A DNA stretch of 64,000 nucleotides. Origin: Flectonema sp. DT1601. Its lineage: Eukaryota; Euglenozoa; Diplonemea; Diplonemida; Diplonemidae. The stretch spans positions 507,501-571,500 of the forward strand of contig OZ025800.1 of the NCBI GenBank assembly GCA_964019425.1, given 5' to 3'. Shown piece after piece: positions 1 to 9,755 of this stretch; within the stretch, counting starts at the first letter, position 1; each line of letters begins with the position of its first letter. Made by a program: the position numbers and the translations under genes. The notes beneath the pieces are model-generated. The model ran no database searches. It saw nothing but the letters and a program-made list of their open reading frames with translations, and was not told the DNA's origin.

Positions 1-2100
1 TTCTTTTTTTTTTTTTTCTCTACCTCTCTCTTAATTCTGTTCGTTTCTTTGAAACGAAAATTCATTTGAATATTATTCCTTGGTCAGCAACCATCATTGT
101 CGCCCTTTGGGCCTGTTAAAAAATAAAAAAAAAATAAAAAGAAAGTTTACATCGGGAATAGGGCAGGAGCCAAAAGCTCCCAGTCCGTTACTTCCCACTT
201 AATCGAAATTCCACACTCAACCAATTCTCTTGCATGTTTCCCTGCCAACTTCGAAGTTGCCCTCCTCGAGAGCCGTGCATTGACAGAAGAATCCTTAGGA
301 AAGAAGGTGAGGTCCCAAACATAATCAAACCTCTTCAGGACCGATGGCAGCATCCTCCCCCTCACAGCTGAAACATCCATCTTAGGTGTAGGGGCCACAT
401 GTAGTGGTGAAGATATCTCCTCCTTCGTTATGGGAATGCGCGTGCTCTTTGTTCTGTGTGTGAACTGAGCTGCTACGCTCCGCATCACATCCCGTTCGCT
501 CGCATTTTTCGATCTATCAACTACAGGAAACAGGTGACATCCCCTGTCTTTAACGCCCTCGCCATTGCAATTGGGTTCCCCCCGTACCTCAGCGTGGTGT
601 CCGAAAGAGCCGACACTCCTGCATGCTTGGCCAGCCTGCTTATCAGCCCTTCTGTGAGTCCTTGCTGCTCTTGGTCGGATGCCAGAACTTCCAACAGATG
701 ACTTATCGCACCCCTTTTTATTGAGTGGGCGGTGTATCTTTTCATCCTGCCGTCCTGCTGGAACGTTTTCACTAATTTTGACGTGTCCCACGGGTGTAGT
801 TTTTTGAACTCCCCCATCGCATCCAGCAAGATCTTTATCTCTTCTGTGTGATTCCCCTTTATCACCGTCCATCTGCTTGGCGAGTAAGGGTTTGCCCTCC
901 TTCCCTTCGGCGTGCGGAACCAATCGATAATGATCTCTGACGGACTTACAGAGATGAACTGGTCCCTTGAGAGCGCTGCGGTCTCGCCCCATCTTGATGC
1001 AGTCTTCCAGCACACTAGCATTGCCAAGTGGGTCTTTAAGTCTTGCCCCCTTGCCCAATCCACCAGGTCGAAACTTGTCATTGGCGTTGCCTGTTCTAGT
1101 GGTATTGCCGCCCCGTTTGCCCTCAGTGCTGCAGCTAAGCTCAACAGAGGTCCGTTTTCTATTCCGATTCTCCCCATCACTGCAGATAGACTCTTTGCAT
1201 AAGAGAGAAGCCCCTGCACTGCCACACCTGTCGCCATCACGAACAGAACAGCCGAGCTTGCGTTTGCTGGTTTCTCCTTTTCCCTTGCCCAGGCCCGAAA
1301 TCTTCTCCACAGATTCCGCCTGCTTGCTGTTGTCTTTGAGGCCCACATCTTCTCTAGTGTTTCTTGAAGTCTTTCCGTCGCTTCTATGTATGTAACGGAA
1401 TCCTCCGCATGCCGCTTCTTTGCCCCCTCGGGGCATCCCTCCATCATGTTCAGCAGGATTCTTCCAACTATGTTTTTTCCTAATTCTTCTGAGGGCATTG
1501 TATCCGTTGTGACTGTGATTGGTGTGGAATTTATCTCTCCCGTTTCTCTGTCTGAATTTGCTTCCATCTCCCTTCCGCTGGGGGATCCTCGGACTGCGGA
1601 TTTTATATTGTTGTCCGGGCCTCGAACGATCGAACTTATGGATCTTCTTAACCTTGTTCGTAGTCGGCCGTCCTTCAATACCTGTTTTGAGCGCTTCTGC
1701 ATAAGTCTTGCTGGTTTCCTTAAATACTTCAACCTTGGTATTGGGAGTGTTTCTAATACTTGCATATTCCTGTACTCTAACCTTCGTCTTGGGAGTACTG
1801 TTGTTACTTGCAGGGTCCGGTCGGCTGGTCACTTCGCGAACCCTCTCCCGTTTCCCGATGCTGGGTATGTGGAAACAGACGCCTTCCCTCCTTTCCATTT
1901 TGGTTGCTGCAGCTTCACATGTTTGTTCCTCTTAGCTATGGCGTTTGCCTTCTCCAACGGGTCTTCCGATGCCACTTTCATTATCATCTCCAGCTCGGAT
2001 CTCTTCGTCCCATCCTTGCAGAAGTAATGCTGAATCCGCAGCTGCTCCAACAAATCGTTGCCTAGCTCTACGAAGTGGGGGTTTTCTTCCCACGCTACTA
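1..2100 (-). mobile_element. Tyrosine-recombinase (YR) element, fossil, 3' part
   Basis: Remnant of a mobile element read on the minus strand. A recombinase reading frame occupies about 521-1765. Its noncoding end (about 1-212) recurs at 5998-6194, which marks it as a repeated element terminus. The right part is bounded by a 310-bp interspersed repeat at 2101. No reverse transcriptase is recognisable, so I cannot choose between a DIRS/Ngaro-type YR retroelement and a Crypton-type YR element. It is treated as a fossil: the element as a whole looks broken and interrupted by other repeats, with a few breaks, although the recombinase catalytic region looks whole. The near-identity of the terminal copy at 5998-6194 suggests recent activity in this genome. 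Confidence 0.6.
521..1765 (-). CDS. Tyrosine recombinase of the YR element
   Basis: A frame of about 414 codons encodes a tyrosine recombinase (phage integrase superfamily fold), which would cut and rejoin DNA to move the element. The order of catalytic motifs is visible: an Arg in TASRWGE, His-x-x-Arg as HSIKR, a following His in KHAG, and a Tyr in LRYGG near the C-terminus. Ahead of the catalytic half, around residues 130-230, is a helical SAM-like N-terminal DNA-binding region containing ALFVMATGVAVQG and LAAALRANGAAIP. The latter stretch is shared with the diverged fragment at 11.67-12.1 kb. A second open frame covers much of the same strand and runs on to about 147. Family assignment is confident; subfamily is not. 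Confidence 0.75.
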   Translation of the reverse strand: MQVLETLPIPRLKYLRKPARLMQKRSKQVLKDGRLRTRLRRSISSIVRGPDNNIKSAVRGSPSGREMEANSDRETGEINSTPITVTTDTMPSEELGKNIVGRILLNMMEGCPEGAKKRHAEDSVTYIEATERLQETLEKMWASKTTASRRNLWRRFRAWAREKEKPANASSAVLFVMATGVAVQGLLSYAKSLSAVMGRIGIENGPLLSLAAALRANGAAIPLEQATPMTSFDLVDWARGQDLKTHLAMLVCWKTASRWGETAALSRDQFISVSPSEIIIDWFRTPKGRRANPYSPSRWTVIKGNHTEEIKILLDAMGEFKKLHPWDTSKLVKTFQQDGRMKRYTAHSIKRGAISHLLEVLASDQEQQGLTEGLISRLAKHAGVSALSDTTLRYGGNPIAMARALKTGDVTCFL

Positions 2101-2410
2101 AGTTGAATTTCCAGGTGAGATTTGGACTGTTAGCTTTTGGCTAAGGCCCTCCCTGAAGAGCAAGAACAAAAAAACTACTCACACCTGAAGAAAACATACA
2201 CAAAGAACACACTGTAAGCTGTGTGTGTATTTTGTGTTTGTCACAACAGGAGAGAAAAGAAAGAATGTCAAGGTTGGTCACCTTGCCTATCAACGCACAA
2301 CATTGGTGGTCTCTACTAGACCCTGAGTGATCCCACTGGATCTCTCATCGTTCATAGTACCCTGTGTGAAGTTATAAAATCAAAGGTAAACTATGAACTA
2401 CAAATGACTT
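2101..2410. repeat. 310-bp interspersed repeat, copy 1
   Basis: About 310 bp that reappears at 7275-7689 with a few differences, and in part at 10241-10310. It begins AGTTGAATTTCCAGGTGAG and ends CTACAAATGACTT. It holds an internal inverted pair, GTTCATAGT and ACTATGAAC, at the right end. No coding capacity is seen. It sits at the right edge of the recombinase region, so it could be an insertion into the YR element or a piece of a larger repeat. Confidence 0.75.
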
Positions 2411-3049
2411 AGCCTGTTATTATAATGCCACAGGCAGGCCCTGCATTCAGCAACTATCCAGCAGTGCTTGGATGTCCTGATCTTCTTCTAAAAAAAAGAA
2501 AGAAAAACAAAACTGTAGCTGGGATCACTCAGGATCAACAGACTACCAATGCTACCTGTTGTACTTGCTCACTATGGGGGGTGATGCCAAACACCCAGAA
2601 GTACTTAACTACTTTCCTTCTTGCTGCCCAGGAGTTTCTGACCAGAACTAATAGAAAATAAAAAGTAGATGGGAAACAATAAAAAGTAAAATGGATATAA
2701 CTGAAGTTAAACAAGACAAATGAAGTAACAGACCAGAACAGAAAGAGAATTGTAATAGAAGATTACAAATAAAAAAATGCAAGTATCAACACATGATCAG
2801 GATACACCAGCAGCTAACAAACAACATAAAATTGAAGATCAGTTGCCAGAGTATTTCAACCATGGTAGAATACTCGCCCCTCTGGCAGGGATTATCCCAG
2901 ACTTGTCCTTTAATTTAGTTGGACACCATGGCTTACAACCCTTCCAGAGGGAAGCACCATTATGACTTCTATTTTTTTTCTTCAAGAAAATCATAAGGTG
3001 GGAACAAAGAAAAATGCTAAGAGGAACCCCCTATTAACACCTAAGACAT
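2411..3049. other. Repeat-island DNA without a gene
   Basis: No convincing gene. A roughly 45-bp stretch at 2518-2565 is an imperfect inverted copy of 2286-2340, around GGGATCACTCAGG and CCTGAGTGATCCC. This suggests a decayed fold-back repeat. Short open frames here (2425-2661, 2777-2965) have no recognisable domain and an unlikely composition. Confidence 0.5.
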
Positions 3050-4054
3050 CTAAACTGCAGCCACATATTCGAACCCGAGTATAAAGTTTTTCAATTGCTT
3101 GAAATAACTGAGAAGTTGGCTTCCCCCAACTTTGTATTCGAGGCTGTTAACATACCTCTCTCTGATCCCGTGTACCAGAGCCTCGGTCCTTCCCGAACTC
3201 ATTACTGCTGCCCATCTTTTTACATCTCTGGCTGCAGATGGGTCGGTCACCTCCTGTGTTGCTTCTTCTTCTTCCGTCTTTGGTGCTTGAGGTACTGCTA
3301 CTGGCCCTTGCTGAGTTGTGGTAGACCTCTTCTTCAGACCTGCTAATTCCTGCATGATACCTTGTATCACGGCTGCCTGTTGTTCCTGATGGACCTGTTG
3401 TTGTTGACTGATGCTCTGGAACAATGCAGTATTCTGGTCCTGCTGATCTTGTTGTTGCTGTGTGAGCTGCTGGATGATGTTATCTTGTTGTTGCTGTTGT
3501 AGAACCTGTTGCTCTTTGAATGCTTCCCACATGCCCCCGATGTTCTCAGCTTTCTCGGCGGCCTCCCCAACCCTTCTCCTCACCGATTGGGATTCCTTCT
3601 GACATTCGTTTCTCAACGAGTCGAATCCTTGCTTGGTGTCGCTTCGGAGCGTGTCCGTGCCCTGCTGCAGCGATCCCATCGCATCCTCCGCCTCGTCGTG
3701 TGTCACCAACCTATCCGACCCCCCCTTGGATATCCGCTCGCTCATCCGGGCGGCGCTCTGGTTGACCAACTGCAAGCGGCTCCTTGATAGAACCCCCAGT
3801 ATTACTAGACACTTATTCATCGAAAGTGTCTTGGCTGCGTCGCTTGAGATCCCAAGACACATAGCCAGTGTGCCTTGGATCAACCTCCTCGTCTCCTTGT
3901 CCGATCTCAATGTACTTAGATCGATGCTAAAGGGGATGCATGCAATCAGCTCATCCAAGTTAATATTATCCAACTTCTTTGGCGGTTCCTCACCCATTCG
4001 TGCCTTCCAAATCTCCACTAGGAACTCAGGGAACTCAAAATTTACACGAGTCAT
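3050..4054 (-). CDS. Gln-rich coiled-coil protein associated with the YR element
   Basis: A 334-codon frame starting at an ATG (4054 to 4052). The protein has a globular N-terminal third without recognised motifs, a long heptad-like middle (about 110-230) and Gln-rich runs around 180-225 such as QQQQQDNIIQQLTQQQQDQQ. A charged linker and a short C-terminal helical segment follow. It lies upstream of the recombinase on the same strand, as a structural or accessory ORF would in a YR element. That link is inference from position; it could equally be an unrelated host-like ORF. No zinc knuckle or enzyme motif is seen. Function unknown. Confidence 0.45.
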   Translation of the reverse strand: MTRVNFEFPEFLVEIWKARMGEEPPKKLDNINLDELIACIPFSIDLSTLRSDKETRRLIQGTLAMCLGISSDAAKTLSMNKCLVILGVLSRSRLQLVNQSAARMSERISKGGSDRLVTHDEAEDAMGSLQQGTDTLRSDTKQGFDSLRNECQKESQSVRRRVGEAAEKAENIGGMWEAFKEQQVLQQQQQDNIIQQLTQQQQDQQDQNTALFQSISQQQQVHQEQQAAVIQGIMQELAGLKKRSTTTQQGPVAVPQAPKTEEEEATQEVTDPSAARDVKRWAAVMSSGRTEALVHGIRERYVNSLEYKVGGSQLLSYFKQLKNFILGFEYVAAV

Positions 4055-4194
4055 TATTTAACTTAATTTAAATATAAGTTTTCTTGTGATGAAGACAGGG
4101 GTGTGAGAACTGATAAAGGGATAGAAATATTTGATATCGTCAGAAAACTAATAGAGACATTGACTTATAGAAATAAAAGAGACGTCGATTATGT

Positions 4195-4266
4195 GGCTAC
4201 ATAGCTCAATTGATAGAACGCCGGTCTGCAAGAATGGCGGTCGAGGGTTCAAAACCCGCTGACGGC
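4195..4266 (+). tRNA. tRNA-Cys-like sequence (GCA anticodon), degenerate
   Basis: An A-box-like TAGCTCAATTGATAGAA at 4202-4218 and a B-box-like GGTTCAAAACC at 4246-4256 sit at tRNA spacing. The anticodon loop would be CTGCAAG (4226-4232), giving GCA. The T loop is TTCAAAA. A T5 run at 4269-4273 could end Pol III transcription. The acceptor stem pairs at only about four of seven positions, and the D, anticodon and T stems carry mismatches. I read this as a tRNA pseudogene or tRNA-derived SINE head rather than a working tRNA. It lies just upstream of the coiled-coil ORF, on the opposite strand. Confidence 0.35.
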
Positions 4267-4322
4267 GGTTTTTGTTTGGTGCTCAGTTTCGGTGGCAAAT
4301 TACCTAAATGGAATTTTGATTT

Positions 4323-4547
4323 TTGAAAACTTTGTGTGCGGAGCTTGTCGTTTTTTAAAACTTTGTGTGCGGAGCTTGTCGTTTTCTAAAACTTTGTGTG
4401 TGGAGCTTGCTGTTTTTTAAAAATTTTGTGTGGAACTGGGGGTTTGTGAAAACTTTGTGTGCGGAGCTTGTCGTTTTTTAAAACTTTGTGTGTGGAGCTG
4501 GTGGTTTTTGAAAACTTTGTGTGCGGAGCTTGTCGTTTTTTAAAAGT
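4323..4547. repeat. 32-bp minisatellite, block A
   Basis: Tandem units of about 31-34 bp built on AACTTTGTGTGYGGAGCTTG followed by a T-rich tail ending in AAA. About seven units. The same family forms blocks at 6195-7274 and 7690-8834 and an inverted block near 11.4 kb. The array runs straight into the A+T-rich satellite. Confidence 0.85.
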
Positions 4548-5761
4548 TTTTTCTATTTTCCATTTTTTTTCTTTAAAAATAAATAAAAAGAATTTAAAAT
4601 AAAAAAAAAGAATAAACAATATTATCATTGTTTTTTTTATCAATCGACTATGTCGATCACTTTCTATTTTCCGTCCTGGTCAAGACGCTAAACTGATTGT
4701 TTTTTTTTTTTTCAAAATTAATAAAAAAGAATATAAAAAAAATACAAAAAAAAGAATAAACAATGTTATCATTGTTTTTTTTTATCGTTCGACTTTGTCG
4801 ACTAATTTCTATTTCCGTTTTTTTTCTTTAAAAAATAAATAAAAAGAATTTAAAATAAAAAAAAAAGAATAAACAATGTTATCATTGTTTTTTTATCGAT
4901 CGACTATGTCGATCACTTTCTATTTTCCGTCCTGGTCAAGACGCTAAACTGATTGTTTTTTTTTTTTTCAAAATTAATAAAAAAAGAATAAAAAAAATAC
5001 AAAAAAAAAGAATAAACAATGTTATCATTGTTTTTTTTTTATCGTTCGACTTTGTCGACTAATTTCTATTTTCCGTTTTTTTTCTTTAAAAAATAAATAA
5101 AAAGAATTTAAAATAAAAAAAAAAGAATAAACAATGTTATCATTGTTTTTTTATCGATCGACTATGTCGATTACTCTCCATTTTCCGTCCTGGTCAAGAC
5201 GCTAAACTGATTGTTTTTTTTTTCAAAATTAATAAAAAAGAATAGAAAAAAAAATAAAAAATAGAATAAACAATGTTATCATTGTTTTTTTTTATCGTTC
5301 GACTTTGTCGACTAATTTCTATTTTCCATTTTTTTTTCTTTAAAAATAAATAAAAAGAATTTAAAATAAAAAAAAAGAATAAACAATATTATCATTGTTT
5401 TTTTTTTTTTTTTTTTTTTATCGATCGACTATGTCGATCACTTTCTATTTTCCGTCCTGGTCAAGACGCTAAACTGATTGTTTTTTTTTTCAAAATTAAT
5501 AAAAAAGAATATAAAAAAAAATACAAAAAAAAAGAATAAACAATGTTATCATTGTTTTTTTTTATCGTTCGACTTTGTCGACTAATTTCTATTTTCCGTT
5601 TTTTTTTTCTTTAAAAAATAAATAAAAAGAATTTAAAATAAAAAAAAAAAGAATAAACAATGTTATCATTGTTTTTTTATCGATCGACTATGTCGATCAC
5701 TTTCTATTTTCCGTCCTGATCGAGACGCTAAACTGATTGTTTCCTTTTTTTTAAATAATAA

Positions 5762-5762
<1 letters not shown>
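4548..5762. repeat. A+T-rich dimeric satellite
   Basis: Two related monomers of about 110-150 bp alternate in a higher-order repeat of roughly 255-265 bp. Both contain AATAAACAATGTTATCATTG, itself a short palindrome (ACAATG TTAT CATTGT); the core recurs at about 4611, 4752, 4867, 5014, 5127, 5265, 5378, 5535 and 5651. One monomer then has ATCGATCGACTATGTCGATC and TTCCGTCCTGGTCAAGACGC. The other has ATCGTTCGACTTTGTCGAC. A stray inverted copy lies at 9059-9187. Confidence 0.85.
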
Positions 5763-5796
<34 letters not shown>

Positions 5797-5914
5797 ATTT
5801 CCCTGCTATCCTCATATCCCCACAATAATATTATACCTTTTCATTTTCTCTTTCCTTTTCTGGTCTTTTTTTCTTTTTTTTCTTTTTTTTCCTTTTTCAT
5901 ACAACGTTTTTTAT

Positions 5915-5946
<32 letters not shown>

Positions 5947-5997
5947 CATGTTTGATTATTTCCTCTTCATATTTTTTTTTCTTTTCTTTCTTTTTTT
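5763..5997. other. Low-complexity A/T and pyrimidine runs
   Basis: Long poly(A), poly(T) and CT-rich runs with no gene. The segment around 5795-5980 resembles, in inverted orientation, the left interior of the TIR element near 8940-9060, including the stretch ATGTTTGATTATTTCCTCTTCAT. So it is probably old element sequence. Confidence 0.5.
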
Positions 5998-6194
5998 TTT
6001 TTTCTCTGCCTCTCTCTTAATTCTGTTCGTTTCTTTGAAACGAAAATTCATTTGAATATTATTCCTTGGTCAGCAACCATCATTGTCGCCCTTTGGGCCT
6101 GTTAAAAAAAAATAAAAATAAAAAGAAAGTTTACATCGGGAATAGGGCAGGAGCCAAAAGCTCCCAGTCCGTTACTTCCCACTTTATCGAAATT
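5998..6194 (-). mobile_element. YR element terminus, second copy (fossil)
   Basis: Nearly identical to the first 212 bases of the window, from TCTCTCTTAATTCTGTTCG to TATCGAAATTC, where the match stops abruptly at the start of minisatellite block B. Only the noncoding terminal part of the YR element is present. It is a broken fragment, probably young given the few differences. Confidence 0.75.
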
Positions 6195-7274
6195 CTTTTG
6201 TGTGTGGAGCTTGCAATTTTTTAAAAGTTGTTGTGTGTAGCTGGTGGTTTTTGAAAACTTTGTGTGTGGAGCTGGTGGTTTGTGAAAACTTTGTGTGCGG
6301 AGCTTGTCGTTTTTTAAAACTTTGTGTGTGGAGCTTGTCGTTTTTTTAAACTTTGTGTGTGGAGCTTGCTGTTTTTTAAAAATTTTGTGCGGAGCTGGTG
6401 GCTTGTGCAGAGCTCGTCGTTTTTTAAAACTTTGTGTTTGGAGCTTGCTGTTTTTTAAAAACTTTGTGTGGAACTGGTGGTTTGCGAAAACTTTGTGTGC
6501 GGAGCTTGTCGTTTTTTTAAACTTTGTGTGTGTAGCTGGTGGTTTTTGAAAACTTTGTGTGTGGAGCTGGTGGTTTGTGAAAACTTTGTGTGCGGAGCTT
6601 GTCGTTTTCTAAAACTTTGTGTGTGGAGCTTGCTGTTTTTTAAAAGTTGTTGTGTGTAGCTGGTGGTTTTTGAAAACGTTGTGTGTGGAGCTGGTGGCTT
6701 GTGAAAACTTTGTGTGCAGAGCTTGTCGTTTTTGAAAACTTTGTGTTTGGAGCTTGCTGTTTTTAAAAGTTTTTGTGTGGAGCTGGTGGTTTTTGAAAAC
6801 TTTGTGTGTGGAGCTTGCTGTTTTTTAAAAAATTTTGTGTGGAACTGGTGGTTTGTGAAAACTTGTGTGCAGAGCTTGTCGTTTTTTAAAACTTTGTGTT
6901 TGGAGCTTGCTGTTTTTTAAAAACTTTGTGTGGAACTGGGGGTTTGTGAAAACTTTGTGTGCGGAGCTTGTCGTTTTTTAAAACTTTGTGTCGTTTTTTT
7001 AAACTTTGTGTGTGGAGCTTGCTGTTTTTTAAAAATTTTGTGTGGAACTGGTGGTTTGTGAAAACTTTGTGTGCAGAGCTTGTCGTTTTTTAAAACTTTG
7101 TGTTTGGAGCTTGCTGTTTTTTAAAAACTTTGTGTGTGGAACTGGTGGTTTTTGAAAACTTTGTGTGCGGAGCTTGTCGTTTTTTAGAACTTTGTGTTTG
7201 GAGCTTGCTGTTTTTTGAAACTTTGTGTGTGGAGCTGGCAGTTTTTGAAAACCTTGTGGAGCTGGCAGTCTTTG
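6195..7274. repeat. 32-bp minisatellite, block B
   Basis: More than 30 units of the AACTTTGTGTGYGGAGCTKG family. Units differ in the middle (CTTGTCG, CTTGCTG, CTGGTGG), and these types recur in runs, as expected from unequal exchange. Open frames through it, such as repeating VELVVFENFVCG-like peptides, are a by-product of unit length and are not treated as genes. Confidence 0.85.
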
Positions 7275-7689
7275 AGTTGAATTACCAGGTGAGATTTGGA
7301 CAGTTAGCTTTTGGCTAAGGCCCTCCCTGAAGAGCAAGAACAGAAAAACTACTCACACCTGAAGAAAACATACACAAAGAACACACTGTAAGCTGTGTGT
7401 GTATTTTGTGTTTGTCACAACAGGAGAGAAAAGCAAGAACAGAAAAACTACTCACACCTGAAGAAAACATACACAAAGAACACACTGTAAGCTGTGTGTG
7501 TATTTTGTGTTTGTCACAACAGGAGAGAAAAGAAAGAATGTCAAGGTTGGTCACCTTGCCTATCAACGCACAACATTGGTGGTCTCTACTAGACCCTGAG
7601 TGATCCCAAATTCACTGGATCTCTCATCGTTCATAGTACCCTGTGTGAAGTTATAAAATCAAAGGTAAACTATGAACTACAAATGACTT
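7275..7689. repeat. 310-bp interspersed repeat, copy 2, with internal duplication
   Basis: Second copy of the repeat at 2101-2410. It differs mainly by a perfect or near-perfect 99-bp tandem duplication (7334-7432 and 7433-7531) and a 4-bp insertion before CACTGGATCTCTC. It is embedded between two minisatellite blocks with clean edges, as if inserted into the minisatellite. Confidence 0.8.
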
Positions 7690-8834
7690 TGCGTGAGGAG
7701 CTGGCAGTTTCTGAAAACTTTGTGTGTGGAGCTGGCAGTTTTTGAAAACTTTGTGGAACTGGCAATTTTGAAACTTTGTGTGTGGAGCTGGAAGTTTTTT
7801 AAACTTTGCATGTGGAGCTGGCAGTTTTTTAAACTTTGCGTGTGGAGCTGGCTGTTTTTGAAAACTTTGTCAAGCTGGCAATTTTTTAAACATTGCGTGG
7901 GCTTTGTGGAGCTGGCAGTTTTTTAAACTTTAAGTGAGGAGCTGGCAGTTTTTGAAAACTTTGTGGAGCTGGCAGTTTTTGAAACTTTGTGGAGCTGGCA
8001 GTTTTTTAAACTTTGCGTGTGGAGCTGGCTGTTTTTGAAAACTTTGTCAAGCTGGCAATTTTTTAAACATTGCGTGGGCTTTGTGGAGCTGGCAGTTTTT
8101 TAAGCTTTAAGTGAGGAGCTGGCAGTTTTTGAAAACTTTGTGGAGCTGGCAGTTTTTGAAACTTTGTGGAGCTGGCTGTTTTTGAAACTTTGTGTGGAGT
8201 TGGCAGTTTTTGAAAACCTTGTGGAGCTGGCAGTCTTTTAAACTTTGTGTGAGGAGCTGGCAGTTTCTGAAAACTTTGTGGAGCTGGCAATTTTTGAAAC
8301 TTTGTGGAGCTGGCTGTTTTTGAAACTTTGTGTGTGGAGCTGGCAGTTTTTGAAAACTTTGTGGAACTGGCAATTTTGAAACTTTGCGTGTGGAGCTGGA
8401 AGTTTTTGAAACTTTGCGTGTGGAGCTGGCTGTTTTTGAAAACTTTGTCAAGCTGGCAATTTTTTAAACATTGCGTGGGCTTTGTGGAGCTGGCAGTTTT
8501 TTAAACTTTAAGTGAGGAGCTGGCAGTTTTTGAAAACTTTGTGGAGCTGGCAGTTTTTGAAACTTTGTGGAGCTGGCTGTTTTTGAAACTTTGTGTGTGG
8601 AGTTGGCAGTTTTTGAAAACCTTGTGGAGCTGGCAGTCTTTTAAACTTTGTGTGAGGAGCTGGCAGTTTCTGAAAACTTTGTGGAGCTGGCAATTTTTGA
8701 AACTTTGTGGAGCTGGCTGTTTTTGAAACTTTGTGTGTGGAGCTGGCAGTTTTTGAAAACTTTGTGGAACTGGCAATTTTGAAACTTTGCGTGTGGAGCT
8801 GGAAGTTTTTTAAACTTTGCATGTGGAGCTTGCA
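7690..8834. repeat. 32-bp minisatellite, block C
   Basis: About 35 units, mostly of the GGAGCTGGCAGTTTTTGAAAC type, with a higher-order period: the stretch around 7930-8110 reappears around 8110-8520 and 8510-8830. A composite unit with CATTGCGTGGGCTTTGTGG occurs three times (about 7890, 8070 and 8470). It is homogenised differently from block B. Confidence 0.85.
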
Positions 8835-8850
8835 AAAAGATATGCTTGCA

Positions 8851-8900
8851 GGGAAATATTCCCGTGGGGAAATATTCTCGCGGATTTAGAAAAAATAATA
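8851..8900. repeat. Partial TIR copies next to the 8905-9650 element
   Basis: GGGAAATATTCCCGTGGGGA (8851-8870) and an overlapping AAATATTCTCGCGGATTTAG (8870-8889) resemble the terminal inverted repeats of the neighbouring element, in opposite orientation to its left end. This looks like the end of a second, mostly lost copy lying head to head. Confidence 0.5.
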
Positions 8901-8904
8901 AAAA

Positions 8905-9650
8905 CTCGCAGGTTTTTCCCCACAAGAATATTTCCCTTTACAGTAATATGAAGAGGAAATAATCATACATAAAAAAACAACAAAAAAAAAGAAAAAAGGA
9001 ACCAGAAAAAGAAAAAGAGAATGTGGGGGACGGGGATAGTGGCATGGAAAATAAAAATTAATCGATAAAAAAACAATGATAACATTGTTTATTCTTTTTT
9101 TTTTTTTTAAAAGAAACAATCGGTTTAGTGTCTCAATCAGGACGGAAATTGGAAATTAATCGACATAGTCGATCGATAAAAAACCTAGCAAACAAAACAT
9201 GCCAAGGGAACAACCAATAGTAATTGTTTGCTAAAGAATTTTACTGCAATAAGTCAGATTGTTAAGAAGATTTCTGTGTACATCATCAAGTTAAAAAAGT
9301 TATTTAACCAGCAAACAAAACAACAATGCCAAAGGAACAGCCACTAATTACTTCTTTCCTAAAGAAGGATGGAACTGCACCACCACCACAATTTAACCTC
9401 CCTGGACCTATAGTAAGAAGTATTACTAGACAAGTAAGAGAGGTAAAGGGAAGGAGAAATCAAGTGAAGTGGGAAAAAGAAGAACTGATTGAGATAGGTA
9501 GGAGGATGTCAGTAGCCACAAACCTAGCAGCAGGGATCAGGGTGTGGAACCAATGTGAAGGGAATAAGAGACTTGCAGAGACAACAGCAAGACATGCAGT
9601 TAAGTTGTATACTGTAAAGTGAAATATTCTTGTGGGGAAAAGCCCGCGGG
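8905..9650 (+). mobile_element. Short DNA transposon with 41-bp terminal inverted repeats
   Basis: The left end 8905-8945 and the right end 9610-9650 are inverted copies of each other over 41 bp, with four mismatches; the core is CCCCACAAGAATATTTC. The 746-bp length indicates a non-autonomous or internally deleted DNA element. Inside are a piece of the dimeric satellite in reverse orientation (9059-9187) and a 98-codon ORF. No target duplication is clear. Superfamily unassigned. Confidence 0.6.
9326..9622 (+). CDS. Short ORF inside the TIR element
   Basis: A 98-codon ATG frame ending within the right inverted repeat. The product is basic and helical in its middle. It starts MPKEQPLITSFLKK, which resembles a PCNA-binding (PIP) motif of the Q-x-x-I-x-x-F-[FL] type. 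Related but shorter sequence just upstream at 9199-9245 looks like a decayed duplicate of the ORF start. It could be the N-terminus of a transposase left by internal deletion. No domain is recognised. Confidence 0.35.
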   Translation: MPKEQPLITSFLKKDGTAPPPQFNLPGPIVRSITRQVREVKGRRNQVKWEKEELIEIGRRMSVATNLAAGIRVWNQCEGNKRLAETTARHAVKLYTVK

Positions 9651-9755
9651 TTTGAAAAAAAATTCGAGAGGAGCGGACCGATCTTCCCTAGACATACCCA
9701 GTCATGGCTTAAGGGCTGTGAAGTTGGAAAATCTGCCAGCCATGACCCAGGTGTC

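Noticed and set aside
4323-8834. Possible CRISPR-like array
   Set aside because: Repeat units are contiguous with no unique spacers, and the DNA is eukaryotic.
8063-8925. Minus-strand frames encoding repeated KLPAPHTKFQ-like peptides
   Set aside because: They arise from the 32-bp minisatellite in several frames at once and have no start context or acceptor.
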